In this document: in pieces, positions 17,018-25,685 of the stretch
Layout of the letters: each line of letters starts with the position of its first letter
Numbering within the stretch: the stretch's first letter is position 1
Assembly (NCBI GenBank): GCA_020725465.1
Contig: DYEY01000056.1
Location: forward strand, 1 to 64,000
Length of the DNA: 64,000 nt
Reading direction: 5' to 3'
Origin: Dethiobacter sp.
Lineage (GTDB): Bacteria > Bacillota > Dethiobacteria > Dethiobacterales > Dethiobacteraceae
Translations under genes and position numbers: made by a program
Notes under the pieces: model-generated
Told to the model about the DNA's origin: nothing
The model's input: the letters and a program-made list of their open reading frames with translations, nothing else
Database searches by the model: none

Positions 17018-19275
17018 GGTTCCGGCCTTACCTGTATAACCTGGCGGCCGCTTTAGGCCTGAAGGGCTGGATATGCAACGGTGGTGAGGGGGTTGTGGCG
17101 GAAATCGAAGGAGAAAACGCCGAAGTGGATGCTTTCTGCCGGAAGCTGTATACCGAACCGCCGAAACTGGCTGTTATTGAGCAGGTAAATAGCAGGCCGT
17201 TGCCTCTGCGCGGCTACGAGAGCCTGGAAATCGTTCATAGCCGGCCTGACGGCACCACACGTGCTTTTGTGCCCCCTGACGTTGCAACCTGCGGTGAGTG
17301 CCTGCGGGAAGTCAGGGACCCGGACGACAGGCATTACCTGTACCCCTTTACCAACTGCACCCACTGCGGTCCCAGATTTACCATTATCTTTGATGTGCCC
17401 TATGACCGCCCCAGGACGGCCATGGCCGGCTTCACTCCCTGCAGCAGCTGCCAGGCGGAATACAACGACCCGTCACACCGCCGCTTTCATGCCCAGCCGG
17501 TGGCCTGTCCGGACTGCGGGCCCCGAATATCAGTCCTGGATAAAAATGGCAGGCCCATAACCGTGAAAAAAGGCTGGCAGAACTTCTTTTTCCACAGAAT
17601 GTGCCAGGGTAAAATTTTTGCCGTAAAGGGGCTGGGCGGTTACCACTTGGCTTGCCTGCTGGACGAAGAAGTGGTGGCGGAATTGCGGCGGCGCAAAAAA
17701 AGGCCATGCAAACCTCTGGCGGTGATGTGTGCCAGCCTGGAAACGGTGGAAAGGCTGTGTGTGCTCACTTCCCCGGAAGCGGAGCTGCTGCAGAGCCCGG
17801 CTGCTCCCATCGTGTTGCTCCCGCTGAAAAAAGGCGCTCTTGTCCCGCGCAATATTAGCCCCGGACTGATGACTCTGGGTGTTATGCTCCCATACACGCC
17901 GTTTCACCACCTCTTGTTGCGGGGGCCTTTCAGCGCCATGGTGCTTACCAGCGCCAATCCCACCGATCTGCCTATCCTGAAAGATGATGCAGAAGCGATA
18001 CAGGGATTGAGAGGCATCGCCGATTATTTCCTGGTGCACGACAGACCGATCGTGCAAAGATGTGATGACTCGGTGGTCAGGGTCGCTGCAGGTGATGTGC
18101 AGTTCTACCGGAGGTCCCGTGGTTATGTGCCCAAACCGGTTGACCTCGCTTTTGAAGCCGCTGAAGTAGCCCTGGGAGCAGGCGCGGAGATGAAAAGCAC
18201 CTTTTGTCTAATCAGCGGGCGCCAGGCCATTATGAGCCAGCACCTGGGCGAGATGGGGACGGTGGAATCCGCCCGGTTTTACAGCGAAAGCCTGGGACAC
18301 TTTCTCCGTTTTTTTAAGCTGCAGCCAGGCATTGTCGGCTATGACGCCCACCCGGACTTTCATGTTTCAGCCTGGGCCCGTGAATTGCCGCAGGTGGTAA
18401 AGATTCCCGTACAGCATCACCACGCCCATTTTGCCTCCTGCCTCGCTGAGAACGGTTATGGCGGCAGGGCGGTGGGCGCCATTCTGGATGGAACAGGCTA
18501 CGGCAGTGACGGTGCTGTATGGGGTTTTGAGGTAATCAGCGGTGATTTTCTGAATTTCCAAAGACATTATCACCAGCGGTATGTCCATTTGTCCGGTGGG
18601 GAATCGGGCATCAGGTGGCCATGGCGCATGGCACTGAGTTATCTTTACAGCAGCATGGCAGAGAAAGCACTGCCCCTGGCACGCGGACTTTTCCCGGAAC
18701 GGGCGGCCTGGGAACTGAAAGCTGTGGCCAGGGAAATCTCCGGGCCGCTCCAGTGGCTCCCCACGTCCAGCTGCGGCCGCCTTTTTGACGCTGTTTCGGC
18801 TCTGCTTGGTGTCTGCCGGGAAAATACCTACGAGGGCCAGGCTGCCATGGAGCTGTCTGAGCTGGTACCGGACGACGCCGGACCCCTGGACCCTTACCCG
18901 TTTTGCCTTGGGGATAACGAGATTGATTTCCTGCCTATGTTTCCCGCCCTGTTGCGCGATTTAAAAAAAGGCAGGGATAAAAAATTAATTGCCCGCCGCT
19001 TCCACGACACAGTGGCCGGCGCGGTGACCGAAGCGGTGGCCCTGGTATGCCGGAGTGAAAGAACGGATACAGTGGCGCTTTCCGGCGGTACCTGGCATAA
19101 CGCTTACCTTTTGGCAACGGTAAAAAGGGAACTGGGGAAAAGAGAGCTTAACGTATTAACACACCGCCATGTTCCTCCCAACGACGGCGGGTTGTCCCTG
19201 GGACAGGCGGCAGTGGCATACTGGAGGTGGAAGGAGAATGTGCCTGGGCATACCTATGCGGATTACCAAAGTTGA
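16936..19275 (+). CDS. hypF: Carbamoyltransferase HypF
   Basis: 779 residues, full length. It converts carbamoyl phosphate to carbamoyl-adenylate and transfers it to HypE. Domains in order: acylphosphatase (ISGTVQGVGFRPYLYNLA, about 18-36), two zinc fingers (CGECLREV...CTHCGPRF, then CSSCQAEY...CPDCGPRI), a YrdC-like domain (VKGLGGYHLACLLDEE) and a Kae1-like C-terminal domain (HHHAHFASCLAENGY, GTGYGSDGAVWG, ALSGGTWHNAYL). The start lies inside hypB and the end overlaps hypC by 38 bp, so the whole run is probably coupled. Confidence 0.97.
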   Translation: MVQVAGSSRGEEKVCVELRISGTVQGVGFRPYLYNLAAALGLKGWICNGGEGVVAEIEGENAEVDAFCRKLYTEPPKLAVIEQVNSRPLPLRGYESLEIVHSRPDGTTRAFVPPDVATCGECLREVRDPDDRHYLYPFTNCTHCGPRFTIIFDVPYDRPRTAMAGFTPCSSCQAEYNDPSHRRFHAQPVACPDCGPRISVLDKNGRPITVKKGWQNFFFHRMCQGKIFAVKGLGGYHLACLLDEEVVAELRRRKKRPCKPLAVMCASLETVERLCVLTSPEAELLQSPAAPIVLLPLKKGALVPRNISPGLMTLGVMLPYTPFHHLLLRGPFSAMVLTSANPTDLPILKDDAEAIQGLRGIADYFLVHDRPIVQRCDDSVVRVAAGDVQFYRRSRGYVPKPVDLAFEAAEVALGAGAEMKSTFCLISGRQAIMSQHLGEMGTVESARFYSESLGHFLRFFKLQPGIVGYDAHPDFHVSAWARELPQVVKIPVQHHHAHFASCLAENGYGGRAVGAILDGTGYGSDGAVWGFEVISGDFLNFQRHYHQRYVHLSGGESGIRWPWRMALSYLYSSMAEKALPLARGLFPERAAWELKAVAREISGPLQWLPTSSCGRLFDAVSALLGVCRENTYEGQAAMELSELVPDDAGPLDPYPFCLGDNEIDFLPMFPALLRDLKKGRDKKLIARRFHDTVAGAVTEAVALVCRSERTDTVALSGGTWHNAYLLATVKRELGKRELNVLTHRHVPPNDGGLSLGQAAVAYWRWKENVPGHTYADYQS

Positions 19276-19471
19276 AAACGCTTTCAAGGGTATGGCTTCT
19301 GCCTTCGGGGTAAGCAGGCCGGTACGCCTGGAGCTGGTCCGGGACGTCAAAGCAGGTGATTTTGTGCTGGTCCATGCCGGTTTTGCCGTAACTAAACTGG
19401 ATGCAGAGGAAGCTGCCCTGAGGGAAGAATTCTTTAGACAATTTCTGGATACGGAGCAGGAAGATGAATGA
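19238..19471 (+). CDS. hypC: Hydrogenase assembly chaperone HypC
   Basis: 77 residues. It begins MCLGIPMRI; the N-terminal Cys2 is the essential residue that carries the Fe(CN)2CO unit with HypD and contacts the large subunit. AGDFVLVHAGFAVTKLD is the second family motif. AAGGAG lies just upstream of ATG 19238, inside the end of hypF. The last eight bases overlap hypD. Confidence 0.96.
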   Translation: MCLGIPMRITKVENAFKGMASAFGVSRPVRLELVRDVKAGDFVLVHAGFAVTKLDAEEAALREEFFRQFLDTEQEDE

Positions 19472-20579
19472 CGAGTATCTTTCTGATTACGGCGCAAACC
19501 ATCCGGTGGCTACCAAACTGGTCAAAAGAATACTGAAAACAGGAGAGGCTTTATGTTTTGACAGAGGCCGCAGGCTGGTTATCATGGAAGTCTGCGGTAC
19601 GCACACCGTGGCTTTCGCCAGGGCCGGCATTACAAGGTTGGTGGAGGACATAATCGACCTGCAAAGCGGACCCGGTTGCCCTGTCTGCGTCACCCACCAG
19701 GCCGACCTGGACTGCATGGTGGCGCTGGCTGGGAGGAAGGACTTCTCCGTTGTCACTTTTGGAGACCTGCTAAGGGTTCCCGCCTCGGACACCTCCCTGG
19801 AAAGAGAAGTAGCCGGAGGTGCGGACGTGCATATCTGCTACTCTCCCGCTGATTCGCTGGACCTGGCCCGGCAGCTGGCGCCGCGGGAAGTGGTAATGCT
19901 TGCTGTTGGTTTTGAAACCACTGCTCCGGCTATTGCTGCCACCGTGCTGCAGGCCGGGACCAAGGGCCTCAAAAACTGGAGCATTTACTGTGCCTTAAAA
20001 AAAGTACCACCCGCCTTGCGGGCACTGCTGGGACCGGACGGGCACAACCTGGACGGCATGATACTGCCAGGCCATGTGGCTGCGGTCACCGGCAGGCGGG
20101 AATTTGATTTTATCGCCTGGGAATACGGTATTCCGGCTGTGGTAACCGGGTTTGAACCGGTTGACCTGTGCTTTGGGCTATACCGGCTTCTTTGTGATAT
20201 CAAAGCGGGAGAGAAAAAAGTGGTCAACTCTTACTCCCATGTGGTAAAGGAGGAGGGAAACCGGGAGGCACAGGCCCAGGTTTCGCAATGCTTTGAGATC
20301 ACTGATGCCCGCTGGCGTGGCTTTGGCTTAATACCTGACAGCGGCCTGAAGCTTAACAAACTCTTCGCCCGCTTTGACGCACAGCTTCGTTTCGGGCTGG
20401 ATCCGGTACCAGCCTGTGAGGAAAGTGGCTGTCTTTGCGGCCGCATCCTGACCGGAAAAGCAAAGCCTCCCCAGTGCCCCCATTTTGGCTCCACCTGTAC
20501 GCCCCTGGCACCTATAGGCCCCTGCATGGTTGCCACTGAAGGCGCCTGCGGCGCCTATTATCGGTTTATGGCCGGGTAG
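19464..20579 (+). CDS. hypD: Hydrogenase formation protein HypD
   Basis: 371 residues. HypD is the scaffold on which the Fe(CN)2CO group is made; it carries a 4Fe-4S cluster and redox-active cysteines. Visible motifs are MEVCGTHTVAFARAG, GPGCPVCVT, AVGFETTAPA and the cysteine-rich C-terminal part (CEESGCLCGRILTG and APIGPCMVATEGAC). The gene ends the hydrogenase operon and faces a convergent gene. Confidence 0.97.
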   Translation: MNDEYLSDYGANHPVATKLVKRILKTGEALCFDRGRRLVIMEVCGTHTVAFARAGITRLVEDIIDLQSGPGCPVCVTHQADLDCMVALAGRKDFSVVTFGDLLRVPASDTSLEREVAGGADVHICYSPADSLDLARQLAPREVVMLAVGFETTAPAIAATVLQAGTKGLKNWSIYCALKKVPPALRALLGPDGHNLDGMILPGHVAAVTGRREFDFIAWEYGIPAVVTGFEPVDLCFGLYRLLCDIKAGEKKVVNSYSHVVKEEGNREAQAQVSQCFEITDARWRGFGLIPDSGLKLNKLFARFDAQLRFGLDPVPACEESGCLCGRILTGKAKPPQCPHFGSTCTPLAPIGPCMVATEGACGAYYRFMAG

Positions 20580-20603
20580 CCCGGGGAAAAAAGCGGTTAT
20601 AAC

Positions 20604-20628
20604 AAAAAAACACTCCCCATAGGGAGTG
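20604..20628 (-). terminator. Intrinsic terminator for the leftward membrane-protein gene
   Basis: CACTCCC (20611-20617) and GGGAGTG (20622-20628) form a perfect 7-bp stem. The seven A residues at 20604-20610 become the U-tract on the minus strand, so it serves the gene at 20655-21071. It may also stall hypD transcription. Confidence 0.7.
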
Positions 20629-20654
20629 CGTGATAACAGCTGGCAAAACAGCGG

Positions 20655-21071
20655 TTATTTTTTTTTGAGGATAACCTGCCCATCGCGTTTGACGGTGTCA
20701 ACTTCATAGATATAAAACCCCTGGTGTTGTTTCAGGGTTCCGGACACTTCCACAAACTGACCGGCAACGGGAAGCGTTCCGGTATAGAGGGGAACAGGTA
20801 CTCCCATGGCCTGCTGGTGCTCCTCTGTTACCGGCACCATTGCCGGTATTTCACAGCAACCTCCGGAGTCTGCCAGCGTGATAACAGATGATTCTGCATC
20901 AACGGAGCTGACCCGGACATTGACCAAAGTCAGTTTTCCCAGGTAATTGGACGGATTGGCGGCAACCTGGGAGACGTTGGCTGTTTTGCCGGCTCCGCCC
21001 AGACGGGGATAAACTACCAGCACTGCCAGGGCCGCAACCAATAAGAATATTAATAAATTTCTTTTCTGCAT
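20655..21071 (-). CDS. Small exported or membrane-anchored protein, unknown
   Basis: 138 residues. An N-terminal hydrophobic segment (NLLIFLLVAALAVLVVYPRL, about 4-23) acts as signal or anchor. The rest reads as beta-rich and resembles OB-fold stress-tolerance or CcmE-like small domains (VNVRVSSVDAESSVITLAD ... FVEVSGTLKQHQGFYIYEVD), with a CC pair at about 72-73. No lipobox. Function not recognised. Start ATG 21071 follows AGGAGGTT on its strand. It faces hypD, with a terminator between. Confidence 0.7.
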   Translation of the reverse strand: MQKRNLLIFLLVAALAVLVVYPRLGGAGKTANVSQVAANPSNYLGKLTLVNVRVSSVDAESSVITLADSGGCCEIPAMVPVTEEHQQAMGVPVPLYTGTLPVAGQFVEVSGTLKQHQGFYIYEVDTVKRDGQVILKKK

Positions 21072-21223
21072 GACAACCTCCTTCTGCTATAACCATTATA
21101 CGGGTGAAGGGGTATTTAGTCCAGAGGAGAAAGTTTGAAAGATTTGTGAACAGCCGGCAACTGACAGAACGGTGGGGATATGATAATATAATTTCAGTAT
21201 ACCGGTGGAAGGAGGCAGCTGGC

Positions 21224-21703
21224 ATGGCTGAAATGGTTTACATAGGTGTTATCGGCGCCGCCGAGTGCAGCGGGGAAGTGGCCGCACACGCGGAAAAGCT
21301 GGGTGAGGGCATTGCCCGGCTTGGTGCGGTGCTGGTCTGCGGAGGCCGCGGCGGCGTGATGGAGGCGGCAGCCCGGGGCGCCCGGAGCGCCGGCGGCACA
21401 GTTGTGGGCATTCTGCCGGGGAACGACCCCCGCGGCGGTAACCGTTACCTGAACGTGGCCGTGGCCACCGGTCTCGGCGACGCCAGGAACGCTGTCATTG
21501 CCCGCACCTGTGATGTACTGGTGGCAGTGGACGGCGGCTACGGCACACTGTCCGAAATTGGGCTGGCCCTGAAGATGGGCAAACCGGTTGTAGGCCTCGG
21601 TACCTGGCGCTGTACCGACTGCAGGGGAAAAGACGCTGAGGTTATCCCGGCGGCCGATGCTGAGGAGGCGCTCAGGCACTGCCGTTTGCTGCTCGGACTA
21701 TAA
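21224..21703 (+). CDS. TIGR00725 family (LOG-like Rossmann) protein
   Basis: 159 residues. It matches the TIGR00725 family, distantly related to LOG/lysine-decarboxylase-like proteins and DprA-type Rossmann folds. GVIGAAECSG, LVCGGRGGVMEAAARGA and the phosphate-binding-like VDGGYGTLSEIGLALKMGKP are visible. A CTDC pair occurs near residue 134. Biochemical role unknown. ATG 21224 lies behind GGAAGGAGG; longer in-frame starts upstream lack this. Confidence 0.88.
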   Translation: MAEMVYIGVIGAAECSGEVAAHAEKLGEGIARLGAVLVCGGRGGVMEAAARGARSAGGTVVGILPGNDPRGGNRYLNVAVATGLGDARNAVIARTCDVLVAVDGGYGTLSEIGLALKMGKPVVGLGTWRCTDCRGKDAEVIPAADAEEALRHCRLLLGL

Positions 21704-21707
21704 AATC

Positions 21708-21734
21708 AGTTCTTTGGCCCAGAGAACTTTCTTT
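21708..21734 (+). terminator. Weak intrinsic terminator
   Basis: AGTTCT (21708-21713) and AGAACT (21723-21728) can pair, followed by TTCTTTC. The stem is short, so the call is tentative. Confidence 0.4.
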
Positions 21735-21841
21735 CGCTTTAGTGCAGGGAATTTTCAGATTTATGACAATATATGCTGAACCTATTACAGTGAGCAGGGG
21801 CCATGGCGAGAAATACAAGGACAAAAGGAGTGCATGCAAAA

Positions 21842-23293
21842 ATGATGACGGGACAGCAGTATATTGACAGCCTGCGGAAACTGAATACAGTGATTTATGC
21901 TTTCGGGGAAAAAATTGAAAACTTTGTGGACCACCCCCTCTTTAAGCCTCATATTAACGCGGCCGCTCTCACTTACGAAATGGCCCATGACCCCAGTTAT
22001 GAAGATCTGGTTACGGCTACCTCTCACCTCACCGGTAAAAAAATTAACCGTTTCACCCATATCCATCACAGCACCGAAGACCTGGTAAAAAAGGTAAAAA
22101 TGCTGCGGGCCATCGCCCAGCGTACCGGTTCATGTTTTCAGCGCTGCGTCGGGTTCGACGGGCTGAACGCCCTCTATACCACTACTTTTGAGATCGACCA
22201 AAAATACGGTACCAACTACCATGAACGTGTGAAAGACTATGTGAAGTATTTGCAGGAAACAGACAAAATGGTGGCCGGTTCCATGACCGACCCCAAGGGT
22301 GACAGGGGGCTTACGCCCAGCAAGCAGGCAGACCCGGACATGTTTGTCCGCGTAGTAGCAAAAAATGAAAAAGGCATTGTTATCCGCGGTGCCAAAGCCC
22401 ACCAGACCGGTATCATAAACTCCCACGAAATGATGGTTATGCCTACAGTGGCCCTTGGTGAGGAAGACAAAGACTATGCTGTGGCCTGTGCGCTGCCCGT
22501 TGATGCTGCCGGAGTTATCCACATTTTTGGCCGGCAGACCAATGACTCGCGTAAATTTGACCAAATGGACCAAGGCAATGCCTGTTATGGTGCAGTGGGC
22601 GGAGAAGCCCTGACTGTGCTTGAAGATGTGTTTGTTCCCTGGGAAAGAGTATTTATGTGCGGGGAATTCGATTTTGCCGGCCTGCTGGTTGAGCGTTTTG
22701 CCTGCTACCACCGGCAAAACTACGGCGGCTGCAAGGGTGGTGTCAGCGACATCGTAATCGGTGCTGCTGCTGCCATGGCGGAAATGAACGGTGTAGCCAA
22801 AGCATCGCATATCAGGGATAAACTGGTGGAAATGATTCACCTGACGGAGACGATTTACTGCGGTTCCATCGCCTGTTCCTCCCAGGGCAGGCCCACCCCG
22901 AGCGGCGCTTATTTTGTGGACCCGCTGCTGGCCAACGTTACCAAGCTTAATGTTACCCGTAATATATACGAAATCTGCCGCCTCAGCCATGATATTGCCG
23001 GTGGCCTGTTGGCAACCCTGCCTTCGGAGCAGGACCTGAATCACCCCGAAATTGGCAAATACGTAGAAAAATACAGTAAAGGTGTCACCTCAGTACCTGC
23101 CATTGAACGTATCAGAATGACCCGGCTGCTGGAGAACATGACCGGCGGCACAGCGCTGGTGGAAAGTATGCATGGTGCCGGTTCTCCCCAGGCCCAAAGA
23201 GTTATGATACTACGCCAGGGTAATCTTCCCCATAAGATGAAATTGGCAAAAAGACTGGCTTCGCTAAACAAGGCGGGAGAAGAACAAAATTAA
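21842..23293 (+). CDS. abfD: 4-hydroxybutyryl-CoA dehydratase / vinylacetyl-CoA isomerase
   Basis: 483 residues from ATG 21842. This FAD- and 4Fe-4S-containing enzyme converts 4-hydroxybutyryl-CoA to crotonyl-CoA via a ketyl radical, as in 4-aminobutyrate or succinate fermentation. Cluster ligands are visible in CFQRCVG and in HRQNYGGC (His and Cys). MTDPKGDRGL, RGAKAHQTG and SMHGAGSPQAQR are conserved. The start MMTGQQYIDSLRKLN matches known AbfD N-termini and has AAGGAG 11 bases upstream; an in-frame ATG at 21803 would add 13 residues. No CoA-transferase or hydroxybutyrate dehydrogenase gene is adjacent. Confidence 0.94.
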   Translation: MMTGQQYIDSLRKLNTVIYAFGEKIENFVDHPLFKPHINAAALTYEMAHDPSYEDLVTATSHLTGKKINRFTHIHHSTEDLVKKVKMLRAIAQRTGSCFQRCVGFDGLNALYTTTFEIDQKYGTNYHERVKDYVKYLQETDKMVAGSMTDPKGDRGLTPSKQADPDMFVRVVAKNEKGIVIRGAKAHQTGIINSHEMMVMPTVALGEEDKDYAVACALPVDAAGVIHIFGRQTNDSRKFDQMDQGNACYGAVGGEALTVLEDVFVPWERVFMCGEFDFAGLLVERFACYHRQNYGGCKGGVSDIVIGAAAAMAEMNGVAKASHIRDKLVEMIHLTETIYCGSIACSSQGRPTPSGAYFVDPLLANVTKLNVTRNIYEICRLSHDIAGGLLATLPSEQDLNHPEIGKYVEKYSKGVTSVPAIERIRMTRLLENMTGGTALVESMHGAGSPQAQRVMILRQGNLPHKMKLAKRLASLNKAGEEQN

Positions 23294-23296
23294 CAG

Positions 23297-23623
23297 ATGA
23301 AACCAACGTATAAAATCGGGGTAAAATTCTGTGGCAATTGTAATCCTTGCATTGCTGCCGGGGAGTTGTATGCTGAAATCAAGGAAAAAGTTAGCGCAGA
23401 GAATCCGTTAGCCCAATTTGTTACTGCCGATACACCTGACATACTGGCTCTTCTGGTGATCAGCGGCTGCCAGGTCGACTGTGCCAGCCGACCTGCCGGC
23501 CGTACAGCTGATATTGTGATAGCCGGGGAAACATTAAACCTTACTAAGTGTTCCACTCAGGTTATTGTAAAAGAAGTGGTGCGATTCTTAACTTTAATTT
23601 TAAGGAACCATTGCTCCCTGTAA
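23297..23623 (+). CDS. Small cysteine-rich protein downstream of abfD
   Basis: 108 residues, beginning three bases after the abfD stop and so probably co-translated. The N-terminus has IGVKFCGNCNPC, similar in style to small Firmicutes proteins with a VKYCGGCNP motif that are themselves uncharacterised. Further cysteines occur in SGCQVDCASRP and LTKCSTQ. A redox, metal or Fe-S accessory role for AbfD is possible by position only. Its stop codon follows directly on one arm of a 10-bp inverted repeat. Confidence 0.7.
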   Translation: MKPTYKIGVKFCGNCNPCIAAGELYAEIKEKVSAENPLAQFVTADTPDILALLVISGCQVDCASRPAGRTADIVIAGETLNLTKCSTQVIVKEVVRFLTLILRNHCSL

Positions 23624-23674
23624 AGCGCAGGGCTGACGAATTATACGGGACTGAAGATTAAAATCAGGGAGCAA
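23611..23674. repeat. Perfect 10-bp inverted repeat with 44-bp spacer
   Basis: TTGCTCCCTG (23611-23620) and CAGGGAGCAA (23665-23674) are exact reverse complements. The left arm is the last coding part of the small Cys-rich gene. No T-tract follows, so it is not a standard terminator. The spacer includes the stop codon. Confidence 0.7.
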
Positions 23675-23708
23675 GGGCCGCATGATTCCATAGGGCGCAC
23701 CTCTCTGC

Positions 23709-24143
23709 TTATCCCAGTATTTTCCTGACCATGTCCTGGACTCGCGAGCCTTCGGCCTTCCCCCTGACCAGGGGCATCAGCTTGCCCATCACCTTGCCGA
23801 ACTCTTTGGCCGAGGCTTTAAGCTCGTCCACCACACCTCTGACCAGCTTTTCCAGTTCTTCGTCACTCAGCTGCTGCGGGAGGTAGGCCTCAAGATAAGC
23901 GATCTCCTGCCTGGCCTGGTTGACCAGGTCTTCCCGTTTGCCTTTGGCGAATTCTTCGATGGCGTTGCGCCGCTGCCTGATTTCACGTTGTATTACCGTC
24001 AGGATTTCCGCTTCGTCCAGCTCTTTGCGCTTTTCAATGGCCTCGTTTTTAAGAGCGGCCAGCAGCATGCGGATGGTGCCCAGGCGCTGCTTTTCGCCCG
24101 CTTTAAGGGCCTGTTTCATGTCTTCCTGGATGCGGGAAAGCAT
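23709..24143 (-). CDS. yqeY: GatB/YqeY domain protein
   Basis: 144 residues. It is a full-length YqeY-like protein, related to the tail domain of GatB and often linked to tRNA-dependent amidation or ribosomal protein S21 loci; exact function is unsettled. The start MLSRIQEDMKQALKAG..RLGTIRMLLAALKNEAI and the C-terminal FGKVMGKLMP are family-typical. The start on its strand follows AAGGAGGATG. It is convergent with the abfD pair and divergent from the asnB remnant. Confidence 0.92.
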   Translation of the reverse strand: MLSRIQEDMKQALKAGEKQRLGTIRMLLAALKNEAIEKRKELDEAEILTVIQREIRQRRNAIEEFAKGKREDLVNQARQEIAYLEAYLPQQLSDEELEKLVRGVVDELKASAKEFGKVMGKLMPLVRGKAEGSRVQDMVRKILG

Positions 24144-24267
24144 GGTATCATCCTCCTTGGCAAATATATACTATGTTTTCCATTATATTACCGCGGGCCT
24201 TAAAAAGCAAACCGGCTGTAACCCGCCCGCGGGGTATTTAATATACTGTGTATTATCGGTGACGACG

Positions 24268-24300
24268 GCGTCCCGTATTAAAACGGGACGCTTAATTTTT
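24268..24300 (+). terminator. Terminator or attenuator hairpin before asnB remnant
   Basis: GCGTCCCGT (24268-24276) and ACGGGACGC (24283-24291) form a perfect 9-bp stem, followed by TTAATTTTT. No rightward gene lies between this and the divergent yqeY, so the hairpin most likely acted as a transcription attenuator in the asnB leader. The ATG of asnB is 15 bases after the T-run. Confidence 0.6.
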
Positions 24301-24315
24301 ATGGGAGGCTTTTGT

Positions 24316-25594
24316 ATGTGCGGAATTGCAGGATGGGTTGATTATAAACTGGACCTTTCCCGGCGGGCTGATGTCCTGGCAGCCATGACAGAAATCATGA
24401 CCTGCCGCGGTCCTGATGCCGGGGGGTTATGGCTGTCGGAGCGGGCTGCCCTCGGGCACCGCAGGCTGTGCGTGGTGGACCCCGAGGGAGGCGACCAGCC
24501 CATGACGGTTGCCCGTGGGGAAGAGACTTATATTATTGTTTATAACGGCGAGCTGTACAATACCGGTGACATCAGGAAAGATCTCCTGGCCAGGGGATAC
24601 ACCTTCCGGGGGCATTCGGACACCGAGGTTTTACTTAAATCTTTTGTGGAGTGGGGGGAAGGATGCCTGGAGCGGCTGAACGGCATTTTTGCCTTTGCCG
24701 TCTGGGAAGCGGCAAAAAGCCGGTTGTTTCTGGCCAGAGACAGGCTGGGGGTAAAGCCGCTTTTTATACGGAACAAAACGGCTCCTTCCTGTTTGGCTCG
24801 GAACTGAAAGCCCTCATGGCTAACCCGCTGGTTAGGCCGGTGGGGAGGCGGATGGGCTGGCTGAGGTCCTGGTGATGGGGCCTTCCCGCACGCCCGGCCA
24901 CGGAATTTTTAAGGGAGTGGCGGAGCTTGAGCCGGGCTGCTTCATGTGGGTAAACCAAAACGGCAAAGGCACGGAGAAAGCATACTGGCAGCTGCAAAGC
25001 GCGGAACACCCCCACAGTTTCGATAAAACGGTGGAGCAGGTGCGGGAACTGTTACTGGAAGCGCTGGAGGCGCGCATGCGCGAACTTTTCTACCTGAACA
25101 TCACCCGCTTCATGCCAACCCTGCTTGACCGCAAGGACAGGATGAGCATGGGGGGGCTGGAAGCCAGGATACCTTACTGTGACCACCGCCTGGTGGAATA
25201 CGCCTGGAATATCCCCTGGTCCATGAAAAACCACCAAGGCCGGGAAAAGGCGATCCTGCGCCTGGCGCTGGCCACAATCCTGCCTGAGGCGGTAATAAAC
25301 CGTAAAAAAAGCCCTTACCCCAAGACACACCATCCCGCTTACCTGGAGGCTATGCGCCGGGGAGTACTGGCTGTTCTGAAAGACAGGGAAGAGCCGCTGA
25401 ACCGTTTTGCCGATGCCGCAGCGGTACGTGCCTTTGCTGTGTCCGGAAAGCGGCTGACAGTTTTCCCTGGTTCGGCCAGTTAATGAGCGGGCCGCAGCTT
25501 TTGGCCTACCTGCTGCAATTTAATCAGTGGCTCAAAAGATTACAAAGTCAATGCGGAGGTGGACTTCGGCGCAAGCAGGCGGGTGAGTATCTGA
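24316..25594 (+). pseudogene. asnB: Asparagine synthetase (glutamine-hydrolysing), decayed
   Basis: The N-terminal glutaminase domain is clear: MCGIAGWVDY with nucleophile Cys2, then CRGPDAGG and YNGELYNT. The frame breaks at a T-run near 24765 (GVKPLF should continue YTEQNGSFLFGSELKAL, which is one frame over), again near 24843 (needed for VLVMGPSRTPGHG), near 25465 (MSGPQLLAYLLQFNQWLK continues in another frame) and near 25540 (DYKVNAEVDF). Between about 25050 and 25090 the segment that should contain the SGGLDSS pyrophosphatase loop is missing, so a large internal deletion is also present. A homologue is about 600 residues. The gene cannot make an active synthetase. Confidence 0.9.
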
Positions 25595-25685
25595 CGGATG
25601 GGCTAAAACACTGCTGGCTGCCGTATTGACGCGAACAGATGTTTGGTATATGATGTAGTAAATGGCAGGGGAGGTAGGTTCAGGT

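Noticed and set aside
22130-23044. 304-residue frame antisense to abfD
   Set aside because: The forward strand encodes a clearly conserved enzyme; the antisense product matches nothing recognisable.
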